Positions 27,223-33,187 of a DNA stretch of 33,187 nucleotides are shown piece after piece. Numbering within the stretch: the first letter of the stretch is position 1; the number at the start of each line of letters is the position of its first letter. This stretch comes from Mitsuokella sp. oral taxon 131 str. W9106 (lineage in GTDB: Bacteria; Bacillota; Negativicutes; Selenomonadales; Selenomonadaceae): assembly GCF_000469545.1 (NCBI RefSeq), contig NZ_KI273071.1, positions 1 to 33,187 on the forward strand. The letters run 5' to 3'. A program made the translations under genes and the position numbers. The notes under the pieces were generated by a model. It did not search any database. It was not told the origin of the DNA and saw only the letters and a list, made by a program, of their open reading frames with translations.

Positions 27223-28551
27223 TCATCCAAGAACCATTTTCCCAATCAGCGTTGCCATGATGACCGAAACAACGACATTAATCAGACCGGGGCGCATATA
27301 GCTGTGATTCAAAACGAATTTGCCGATATGTGTCGTTTTCGTGTCATCAAAGGACAAACCGGCAATACATTGCCCCGCGACCGGAAAAAAGAAATAACCG
27401 TTCACAGCTGGCCATGCGCCAATCAGCAGGTAAGCAGGCATCCCAAAGGCAAGTGCCAATGGAATCAGAATCAACGTCGTCGCGGCTTGGCTTGTTATCA
27501 ACGCCGATACGATGAACATCATAACAGGCAGGACAAATACATTGTCCGTCATATACATGGAAACATTTTCCTTGATGAAGCTCATCTGCCCGTTTACAAA
27601 CGTATCACTCATCCAGCAAAGCCCAAAGGCGCAGATTACAGCGAGTGCACCTGAACGAAATACGGAGCTCTGCAGGATTTCCCCTGCCTTCGGCTTGCAC
27701 GCAAGGACAATGATTGCGGAAAGAGAGAGCATGAGAATCTGTATGGTCTGCGACATAGAAATAGTCTTCACCGCGCCATTGCTGTCTGCGAAGGCAGGCC
27801 GAAGCTCTGGAAACGTCCCCATCAATACGACCAATACGGTGCCAAGGAGGAACAATACGACCGAGCGCTTTGCATTTATTCCAAAAACTTTCTTCTCCGC
27901 TCTTGATGATGCATTCACCGCCTTTACGAGGCCTTCTACGACACGCGCTTGATAGATCGGATCATCTTCCAATTCGACTCCCTTCCGATAAACGGAAAGC
28001 GCACCTAGTACAACACCTATGAGCGTAGCGGGCACACAAATCATTATCAGCGTTCCCATGCTTACGCCGAGCGGCGCCATAAATCCGACCATCGCCGCCA
28101 TCGCAGCGGAAATAGGCGATGCCGTGATTGCTTGTTGCGATGCAACAACCGCAATCGAGATGGGACGCTCTGGTCGCACCTTGTACCCTTTTGCCACTTC
28201 CTGAATGACAGGCAACAGACTGTATATTACGTGTCCCGTTCCTGCAAGAAACGTGAAAACATACGTTACGAGCGGAGCAAGCACAGTGATATGCTGCGGA
28301 TATTTCCGAAGAATTCGTTCCGCAATTGACACGAGGAAATCGAGTCCGCCGCAAACCTGCAATGCAGCAGCCGACAGGACGACAGACAGAATAATCAGCA
28401 TGACATCGATAGGCGGCGAAGTAGGCTGAACATGGAATACGAACACTAAGACTGCCACGCCAAGCCCGCCAGCCAAGCCAAGAAAAACATCGCCGATTTT
28501 TGCGCCGTAAAACAGCACAATCAGAACGAGCAGCAACTCCAACCAAAACAT
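27223..28551 (-). CDS. fraA: Dcu-family transporter, fructose-asparagine/aspartate uptake (FraA-like)
   Basis: The 442-residue membrane protein is a Dcu-type C4-dicarboxylate transporter. It shows FLGLAGGLGVAVL at the start, AALQVCGGLDFLVSIAERILR, TYVFTFLAGTGHVIYSLLPVI and SQQAITASPISAAMA, each with a counterpart in DcuA/DcuB, and about 11-12 hydrophobic helices. In Salmonella the fra transporter FraA belongs to this family and carries the deamidated substrate fructose-aspartate. A plain aspartate or fumarate exchanger is the alternative. It is the first gene of the minus-strand operon. GGGGGAG lies 8 bases before the ATG. Confidence 0.85.
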   Translation of the reverse strand: MFWLELLLVLIVLFYGAKIGDVFLGLAGGLGVAVLVFVFHVQPTSPPIDVMLIILSVVLSAAALQVCGGLDFLVSIAERILRKYPQHITVLAPLVTYVFTFLAGTGHVIYSLLPVIQEVAKGYKVRPERPISIAVVASQQAITASPISAAMAAMVGFMAPLGVSMGTLIMICVPATLIGVVLGALSVYRKGVELEDDPIYQARVVEGLVKAVNASSRAEKKVFGINAKRSVVLFLLGTVLVVLMGTFPELRPAFADSNGAVKTISMSQTIQILMLSLSAIIVLACKPKAGEILQSSVFRSGALAVICAFGLCWMSDTFVNGQMSFIKENVSMYMTDNVFVLPVMMFIVSALITSQAATTLILIPLALAFGMPAYLLIGAWPAVNGYFFFPVAGQCIAGLSFDDTKTTHIGKFVLNHSYMRPGLINVVVSVIMATLIGKMVLG

Positions 28552-28587
28552 AGCATCTACTCCCCCTTTTCGAAATATGGTTCTCCT

Positions 28588-28601
28588 TTCGACATATCGA
28601 A
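28588..28601. promoter_or_regulatory. Candidate FraR operator in the fraA leader
   Basis: TTCGA and TCGAA flank CATA. The palindrome lies between the predicted transcription start of fraA (near 28616) and its ribosome-binding site, where a bound repressor would block elongation or initiation. The link to FraR is inference. Confidence 0.35.
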
Positions 28602-28622
28602 GCCTATTTGTAATCTATAATC

Positions 28623-28651
28623 ATAATAACATTATATTACATTTAAGTCAA
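28623..28651 (-). promoter_or_regulatory. Promoter of the fraA-fraB-fraD-fraE operon
   Basis: On the minus strand TTGACT (28646-28651) and TATTAT (28623-28628) are 17 bases apart in a very AT-rich tract. For fraR on the plus strand a TATGAT box is seen at 28741, and TGCACA / TGTGCA (28698 and 28717) form a possible second operator. Confidence 0.65.
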
Positions 28652-28782
28652 TACAATATAAATTAAAATAGGTTTAAATGCATTCTTCTTTATTAAGTGC
28701 ACAAGCAACACGGAAATGTGCAAAATACCGAAAAGAATGGTATGATTAGTGTATATTTTGCAATCAGGAAAGGAGCACCATT

Positions 28783-29499
28783 ATGTGTCTTAATGCAAAC
28801 AGCTCTGAACCACTGTATCAACAACTGGAACAAACATTAAAAGCAAAAATCGAACATAATCAATGGCACAAGGGAGATAAACTGCCAACCGAACTGGAAT
28901 TGAGTCGACAATACGACGTTAGCCGCATTACGATACGCAAGGCACTCGACAGTCTCGTAAAAAGCGGCTACATCGTAAGAAGAAGCGGAAAAGGCACGTT
29001 TGTAACAAATGAGAAAATCCAACGTCCCATATCCGGCGCCAGCAGTTTTACGGAAATTTGTCATGCAATGGGATTAGCTGCAGGTGCAAAGACAATCAAA
29101 TCTGTATTTGAACCCCCCGATGGAATGGATAAAACATTTTTAGGACTGAACGATGATAATCGCATCATTTGTATCGAACGCATACGTTCCGCAGATCAAG
29201 TCCCCGTATCAGTTGAGATTTCTCACTTTAAAGAAGACTTTTCCTTTCTTCTTTCCGAGGATTTGACAAATCGATCCATGTATGACCTAATCCGCTCCAA
29301 ACACCACATCGAATTCGACTGCAGCCGAAAAACAATTGAGATTGTCTTTGCAACTTACGAGCTTTCCCAGTATCTAAACGTATCGAACGGATATCCGCTG
29401 CTGCTCATCTGCAGCACTCTCGTATCAGCCGAAAGCCGTTTACCGATTGGGTTCAATCGGCAATATATTTTAGGCGACCGTTTCCGCTTGACAATATAA
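28783..29499 (+). CDS. fraR: GntR-family (HutC/UTRA) regulator of the fra genes
   Basis: The 238-residue protein has the N-terminal winged helix of GntR regulators (PLYQQLEQTLKAKI, KLPTELELSRQYDVSRITIRKALDSL, RRSGKGTFV; about 10-75) and a C-terminal UTRA ligand-binding domain (ERIRSADQVPVSVEISHF). Members usually repress neighbouring sugar-utilisation genes until a phosphorylated sugar binds. It is divergent from fraA with 231 bases between, as expected for a local regulator, and FraR of Salmonella is in the same family. AAAGGAG lies 7 bases before the ATG. By eye its codons are much richer in A and T than those of recA next door. Confidence 0.87.
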   Translation: MCLNANSSEPLYQQLEQTLKAKIEHNQWHKGDKLPTELELSRQYDVSRITIRKALDSLVKSGYIVRRSGKGTFVTNEKIQRPISGASSFTEICHAMGLAAGAKTIKSVFEPPDGMDKTFLGLNDDNRIICIERIRSADQVPVSVEISHFKEDFSFLLSEDLTNRSMYDLIRSKHHIEFDCSRKTIEIVFATYELSQYLNVSNGYPLLLICSTLVSAESRLPIGFNRQYILGDRFRLTI

Positions 29500-29521
29500 C
29501 AAACCTATACAAAAAATTTTG

Positions 29522-29573
29522 CATGAAAAAAGCATTCCCATAGCCTTTTGGCTACAGGAACGCTTTTTTCATG
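29522..29573. terminator. Bidirectional terminator between fraR and recX
   Basis: Two 24-base arms pair around TTTT with three mismatched positions. The outer stem is AT-rich (AAAAAA/TTTTTT), so either strand ends in a T-run. It stops fraR (+) and recX (-) and marks the other boundary of the AT-rich block. Confidence 0.85.
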
Positions 29574-29601
29574 ACTGCAACGGAAACTTGAACCTGAATC
29601 T

Positions 29602-30114
29602 TTACTCTTCCGCACCTTCCGCATACGCCTCGACGGCGGCGCGGCAAACGTCTGTGCGGAAGCCGCTGCGGTAGAGGCTTGCCATCATCTTCCGCTTGTC
29701 GGCGCTGCGTTTGTACTTAAGCGCGAGCGTGCGCAGGGCGGCGCGTTTTTCGCGCTCGTAGGTGTCTGCGGGCACGCAGGATCGGATGATGTCTTTCGGA
29801 AAGCCGCGCTGCATGAGCTTGCGGAAGATTTGGCGCACGGAGCTGCGGCTCTCGTTGTAGAGGCATGCAAACTGGCCTTGGCAAGCAGAGACGTCATCGA
29901 GATAGTGCATTTCTGCAAGGCGGTCGATTGCCGCCTGTATCGCTTCCTCTTCATAGCCTTTTCGCGTGAGCTTCTCGCGGATCTTTGCCACGCTGTACGA
30001 TTGGCGCGCGAGCATGTCGACAGCAGCGACGAGCGCGGTCTTCACGGGCTTTTGGGGCTTTTTCGTCCATTTCACGTCGAGCTTCGGCGTCTCCTCGCCT
30101 GCCTTACTGCACAT
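29602..30114 (-). CDS. recX: RecX, modulator of RecA
   Basis: The 170-residue helical protein fits RecX, which binds in the groove of RecA filaments and limits recombinase and coprotease activity. The conserved segment is [40 protein letters not shown], followed by a long repeat of three-helix units. The chosen ATG at 30114 lies inside the last codons of recA (overlap 11 bases), so translation may be coupled. An in-frame ATG at 30132 would lengthen it by six residues; neither has a strong ribosome-binding site. As in many bacteria, recX follows recA in the same operon. Confidence 0.9.
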   Translation of the reverse strand: MCSKAGEETPKLDVKWTKKPQKPVKTALVAAVDMLARQSYSVAKIREKLTRKGYEEEAIQAAIDRLAEMHYLDDVSACQGQFACLYNESRSSVRQIFRKLMQRGFPKDIIRSCVPADTYEREKRAALRTLALKYKRSADKRKMMASLYRSGFRTDVCRAAVEAYAEGAEE

Positions 30115-31198
30115 TTGGCGCTGCGGGCGCATCTGCCACGGGTGCCTCTCCCGCAGCTCCCGCCGCCTCCGTTTCTTCAGCAGGCACGTTCAGTACCTTC
30201 TCGCGGATCTTCGCCTCGATCTCATCGGCGAGCCCAGGCTGCTCGCGGAGCACCTGCTTCGCGTTCTCCTTGCCCTGTCCGAGGCGTGTGCCGCCATAGG
30301 AGAACCACGCGCCGCTCTTGTCGACGATATCGAGCGCGACGCCCATATCGATGAGGCTCGAAAGGCGCGAGACCCCCTCCCCGTACATGATGTCGAACTC
30401 GCAGAGGCGGAACGGCGGCGCGACCTTGTTCTTGACGACTTTGATGCGCGTGCGGTTGCCGATAACATCCGTGCCCTGCTTGAGCGTGTCGATCTTGCGC
30501 ACGTCGAGGCGGACGGATGCGTAGAACTTCAACGCGCGGCCGCCCGTCGTCGTCTCGGGGCTGCCGAACATGACGCCGACTTTCTCGCGGATCTGATTGA
30601 TGAATACGGCGACGGTGCGCGACTTCGCGATGATGCCCGTAAGCTTGCGCATCGCCTGGCTCATGAGGCGCGCGTGGAGACCGACGTGGCTGTCGCCCAT
30701 CTCGCCTTCGATTTCTGCTTTCGGCACGAGCGCTGCGACGGAGTCGACGACGATGATGTCGATCGCGCCGCTGCGGACGAGCGCGTCGACGATGTCGAGC
30801 GCCTGCTCGCCCGTATCGGGCTGGGATATGAGCAGCTCATCGATGTTGACGCCGAGCTTCGCAGCATAGACGGGATCGAGCGCATGCTCCGCATCGATGA
30901 ACGCAGCGACGCCGCCCGCTTTCTGCGCCTCGGCGATCATGTGGAGCGCGACCGTCGTCTTGCCCGACGACTCGGGCCCGTAGACTTCGATGATGCGGCC
31001 GCGCGGCACGCCGCCGACGCCGAGCGCAATATCGAGTGGCAGGATGCCTGTCTGTATGACTTCGATGTTCATATTCGCCTGCGCGTCGCCAAGGCGCATG
31101 ATCGATCCTTTGCCGAAGTCCTTCTCGATCTGCTGCAGCGCATTCTCGAGCGCCTCCTTGCGATCCATCTGTCGTCCGATTCCCTTATCTGCTGCCAT
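30104..31198 (-). CDS. recA: RecA recombinase
   Basis: The 364-residue ATPase performs strand exchange and activates LexA cleavage. The Walker A motif GPESSGKTT is at residues 74-82. The conserved N-terminal [28 protein letters not shown] and loops L1 and L2 ([27 protein letters not shown]) are intact. The C-terminus ends in a variable, alanine-rich acidic tail. ATG 31198 is chosen; a TTG at 31219 has no site with workable spacing and an ATG ten codons later is possible. The promoter has an SOS box, so expression rises with DNA damage. Confidence 0.97.
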   Translation of the reverse strand: MAADKGIGRQMDRKEALENALQQIEKDFGKGSIMRLGDAQANMNIEVIQTGILPLDIALGVGGVPRGRIIEVYGPESSGKTTVALHMIAEAQKAGGVAAFIDAEHALDPVYAAKLGVNIDELLISQPDTGEQALDIVDALVRSGAIDIIVVDSVAALVPKAEIEGEMGDSHVGLHARLMSQAMRKLTGIIAKSRTVAVFINQIREKVGVMFGSPETTTGGRALKFYASVRLDVRKIDTLKQGTDVIGNRTRIKVVKNKVAPPFRLCEFDIMYGEGVSRLSSLIDMGVALDIVDKSGAWFSYGGTRLGQGKENAKQVLREQPGLADEIEAKIREKVLNVPAEETEAAGAAGEAPVADAPAAPNVQ

Positions 31199-31238
31199 CT
31201 GCCCAAATACCCCTTTCAACCTTTCATTTCATACGTCC

Positions 31239-31267
31239 ATTATATAAAACATTTGTTCCTCTTGCAA
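31239..31267 (-). promoter_or_regulatory. Promoter of recA-recX
   Basis: On the minus strand TTGCAA (31262-31267) and TATAAT (31239-31244) are 17 bases apart. The SOS box fills most of the spacer. Confidence 0.8.
31247..31258 (-). promoter_or_regulatory. LexA (SOS) box of recA
   Basis: GAACAAATGTTT on the minus strand matches 11 of 12 bases of the palindromic GAAC-4-GTTC form and lies between the -35 and -10 boxes, where LexA would exclude RNA polymerase. Confidence 0.7.
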
Positions 31268-31283
31268 GAAAAACCTTTGTGCC

Positions 31284-31916
31284 TTACCCCTCGCGGCGCA
31301 CGACGACGCGCGAGCCATTGACGGAAATGACGCGGACGCGCGCGCCCTTTTCGAGGAACGCTCCCTCGGAGATGACGTCGACGGGGCGGCCGGCAAGATC
31401 CGCTGAGCCAGACGGACGAAGTTCCGTGAGCACCGTGCCGACGACACCGACGAGTGCATCGTCCTGCACGGCGCTCACGTAGCCGCGGCTCGATGTCGAT
31501 TGATCGCGCAGTACGACCTTGCTCCAAAGGCGGCTCGAAGGCAGGCGGTTGACGATGAGGAAAAAAGCCAGGATCGCGGCGACGAATGAGATGAGCATCG
31601 CTGCGAGCGCATTGACGTCGCCGCCGAGCGAGAGCACGACGCTGTAAAGCAGCGCAGCAACGCCGACCCCCGCGAGGAGCCCGACCGTCGGCGATAGGAG
31701 CTCAACGATGATGCAGAGGATGCCCACGAGAAACATCCCGATCTCATAAAGGCTCGCGAGCCCTTTGACGTACTGGCTTCCCCAAAAGACGCCTGCCGCG
31801 ACAAGCCCGAGCATGATGCCGGCACCAAGCCCGCCCGTCTTGATCTCGACGAGAACCGCAAAGAAGAGGATCGCGAGCATGAGCATTTGCAGGATCGGCA
31901 TATCGACAAAAGTCAT
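31284..31916 (-). CDS. NfeD-like membrane protein with C-terminal OB domain
   Basis: The 210-residue protein starts with several hydrophobic helices (about 8-140; e.g. QMLMLAILFFAVLVEIKTGGLGAGIMLGLVAAGVF) and ends in a soluble OB-fold domain (about 155-210), with GVVGTVLTELRPSGSADLAGRPVDVISEGAFLEKGARVRVISVNGSRVVVRR. This is the pattern of NfeD proteins, which partner stomatin-like proteins in membrane microdomains. The protease half found in long NfeD proteins is absent. The ATG is preceded by GGGGGAG; the longer frame is rejected. No stomatin gene is in view. Confidence 0.87.
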   Translation of the reverse strand: MTFVDMPILQMLMLAILFFAVLVEIKTGGLGAGIMLGLVAAGVFWGSQYVKGLASLYEIGMFLVGILCIIVELLSPTVGLLAGVGVAALLYSVVLSLGGDVNALAAMLISFVAAILAFFLIVNRLPSSRLWSKVVLRDQSTSSRGYVSAVQDDALVGVVGTVLTELRPSGSADLAGRPVDVISEGAFLEKGARVRVISVNGSRVVVRREG

Positions 31917-32011
31917 AATATCTCCCCCTTTTCCCCAATCATTCCTCATTGTCTTATTCCACGCCTGACCAAAATTTCCTGTTTGCGCTGCGATGCGAAA
32001 AGCGCACACAA

Positions 32012-32062
32012 AAACGCCTTCCCTTCGCGTGCGCGAAGAGCGCAGCACGGAAAAAGGCGTTT
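32012..32062 (-). terminator. Terminator after yqeY
   Basis: AAACGCCTT and AAGGCGTTT pair exactly across an inner 7-bp hairpin (CTTCGCG/CGCGAAG), and on the minus strand TTTTTGTG follows. It lies 18 bases past the yqeY stop and separates it from nfeD. Confidence 0.75.
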
Positions 32063-32080
32063 CACGCAAGCGATGGGGAC

Positions 32081-32530
32081 TCAGCCTTGCAACATAGACT
32101 TCACGAGCGCGTTGACAAGCTTGCCGTCGGCGCGCCCCTTGACCTTCGGCATGAGAACGCCCATGACTTTGCCCATTTCCTTTGGCGTCTTCGCGCCCGT
32201 CTGCTCGACCGCTTCCTTCACAAGTGCGCGGACTTCGTCTTCCGTAAGCTGCTTCGGCAGGTATGCCATGAGGACGTCGATTTCCTTCTTCGTCTGCGCA
32301 ACGAGATCGCTGCGCCCGCCCTTTTCAAACGCCTCGACGGAGTCGCGGCGCATCTTGACTTCCTTGCTGATGACGGCAATGACTTCCTCGTCGCCGAGCG
32401 CCTTATGTCCGCCATCGATCTCCGCCTGGCGGATGGCGCCGCGCACCATGCGGATGACGGCAAGACGATCCTTGTCATGCACCTTCATCGCCGTCTTCAT
32501 GTCGGCTGTGAGCTGATCTTTCAAAGACAT
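32081..32530 (-). CDS. yqeY: GatB/YqeY-domain protein
   Basis: The 149-residue helical protein is a YqeY family member, related to the tail domain of the GatB amidotransferase subunit. MSLKDQLTADMKTAMK, RLAVIRMVRGAIRQAEID, and the C-terminal segment GKVMGVLMPKVKGRADGKLVNALVK are its marks. The family probably binds tRNA; the reaction is not known. The ATG is preceded by GGAGG with a 9-base spacer. It follows rpsU, as is common in Firmicutes, but a hairpin terminator stands between them. Confidence 0.92.
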   Translation of the reverse strand: MSLKDQLTADMKTAMKVHDKDRLAVIRMVRGAIRQAEIDGGHKALGDEEVIAVISKEVKMRRDSVEAFEKGGRSDLVAQTKKEIDVLMAYLPKQLTEDEVRALVKEAVEQTGAKTPKEMGKVMGVLMPKVKGRADGKLVNALVKSMLQG

Positions 32531-32553
32531 CGTAATTCCCCCTCCAAAAGAAA

Positions 32554-32588
32554 CAAGGCACCTGCGAGACTGGCTCACAGGTACCTTG
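32554..32588 (-). terminator. Terminator/attenuator between rpsU and yqeY
   Basis: Fifteen base pairs (two G-U) around a 5-base loop, followed on the minus strand by TTTCTTTT. It ends only about 24 bases before the yqeY start, so it would let only part of the rpsU transcripts continue. Confidence 0.75.
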
Positions 32589-32631
32589 AACGGTTTGAAT
32601 CCACGCGCTTGGGAATCATTTCGTGCTTCCC

Positions 32632-32811
32632 TTAACGGAACTTACGCTTGCGAGCTGCCTCAGATTTCTTCTTGCGGCGAACGCTCGGCTTTTCGTAATG
32701 TTCACGCTTTCTCACTTCCGCGAGCGTGCCGGCCTTCTGGGACATACGCTTGAAGCGGCGGAGAGCACTGTCGATCGATTCGTTCTTTCCAACCTTGATT
32801 TCGTTTGACAT
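32632..32811 (-). CDS. rpsU: Ribosomal protein bS21
   Basis: The frame encodes 59 residues: [20 protein letters not shown], then [39 protein letters not shown]. This is a full-length, very basic S21 of the 30S subunit, which helps start translation at mRNAs bound near the Shine-Dalgarno helix. GGAGGGGGGG lies 7 bases before the ATG, an unusually long purine site. It is short enough to be missed by a length cut-off. A consensus promoter lies upstream, and yqeY follows. Confidence 0.97.
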   Translation of the reverse strand: MSNEIKVGKNESIDSALRRFKRMSQKAGTLAEVRKREHYEKPSVRRKKKSEAARKRKFR

Positions 32812-32864
32812 CTATTTCCCCCCCTCCACGTCTCGGGAGTTTGTGTTTAACATTACACCATACC

Positions 32865-32894
32865 ATTATACGGCAAGGAAGCATACTCTGTCAA
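32865..32894 (-). promoter_or_regulatory. Promoter of rpsU-yqeY
   Basis: On the minus strand TTGACA (32889-32894) and TATAAT (32865-32870), both perfect, are 18 bases apart. The IS end at 32923 lies 28 bases upstream of the -35 box and leaves the promoter intact. Confidence 0.85.
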
Positions 32895-32922
32895 CACGCG
32901 TCCCACTCTCTTTTTTGGGGTT

Positions 32923-33187
32923 TGTAGGTTTACAATACATGTGTTACAAAATCGTCATGAAAAGAGGACGCACCTTGTGGTATGCTTTTAAGGAACAAAA
33001 TCAAAAAAGCAAAGGAGTGGCCTCTCATGAACAGAATCGCACAAGAAGCAGCCTTCCGTCTAGCCGTAGTTCGGTATGCCGAACGGCACGGCCCATCAAG
33101 GGCGGCCATCTAGTACCGTGTCTCTCGCATGACGGTGTATCGTTGGCGCAAGCGTTACGATGGAACGAAGGAATCCCTTGTTCCTAG
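32923..33187 (+). mobile_element. Left part of an IS481-type insertion sequence, cut by the window edge
   Basis: The element begins at TGTAGGTTT, the outer block of the terminal repeat shared with the window start, has the inner TGTTACA block 17 bases in, and continues through a leader into a transposase frame. A length of 265 bases is inside the window. Confidence 0.65.
33027..33187 (+). pseudogene. Transposase N-terminus with in-frame amber codon, partial
   Basis: From ATG 33027 (AGGAG 9 bases upstream) the frame reads MNRIAQEAAFRLAVVRYAERHGPSRAAI, stops at TAG (33111-33113), then continues YRVSRMTVYRWRKRYDGTKESLVP. The joined sequence is the helix-turn-helix start of an integrase-core transposase (IS481/IS3 group). 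A single base change would restore a sense codon (for example AAG or CAG). The window ends before the catalytic domain, so it cannot be judged whether the rest is intact. Confidence 0.65.

Noticed and set aside
29966-31321. 451-codon open frame on the plus strand opposite recA
   Set aside because: Complementary-strand frame; recA and recX on the other strand are unmistakable.

Overview
This 33.2 kb window looks like the chromosome of an anaerobic, propionate-forming Negativicute (Selenomonas-like; a family-level inference, no rRNA is present). The grounds are a coenzyme-B12-dependent methylmalonyl-CoA mutase operon (mutA-mutB-meaB), Firmicute-type LexA/RecA SOS sites and a Firmicute-type rpsU-yqeY pair, together with periplasmic export signals. 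Most of the window reads as GC-rich housekeeping DNA. One block (about 24.2-29.5 kb) is visibly richer in A+T.

Layout. At 1-33 lies the outward-facing end of an insertion sequence; a matching end and a transposase start close the window at 32923-33187. Between them, mainly on the minus strand: an orphan mannose-type PTS EIIA; a copper operon csoR-copA whose ATPase carries a fused C-terminal CopZ domain with its own start site; the operon mutA-mutB-meaB followed by a catalytically dead MsrA-like protein, all behind a cobalamin riboswitch, two terminator hairpins and a LacI-type operator; a soluble FIST-domain chemoreceptor; a MATE-exporter remnant (+); ubiB-like kinase and ABC-F ATPase; a GH73-like peptidoglycan hydrolase and an AzgA-like purine permease. 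From 19.0 to 20.5 kb on the plus strand are a TVP38/VTT membrane protein and lexA. Then come the two-gene AmmeMemoRadiSam set (radical SAM enzyme plus fused Memo-like/AMMECR1 protein, minus) and a Tat-exported purple-acid-phosphatase-like enzyme (+).

The most distinctive system is at 24201-29499: a divergent cluster with the gene content of the Salmonella fra locus for fructose-asparagine (an Amadori product): GntR regulator fraR (+), and on the minus strand Dcu-type transporter fraA, SIS deglycase fraB, PfkB kinase fraD and periplasmic asparaginase fraE. fraE carries an apparent one-base deletion. The cluster is AT-richer than its surroundings and sits between two strong two-way terminators, as expected for an acquired island. 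After it come recX-recA, nfeD, yqeY and rpsU.

Working together: the fra genes would take up deamidated fructose-aspartate, phosphorylate it and split it to glucose-6-phosphate and aspartate; aspartate or fumarate could feed succinate and, through the mutase operon, propionate. That metabolic link is inference. Coordinates of genes reflect start codons chosen from visible ribosome-binding sites, often shorter than the longest open frame.
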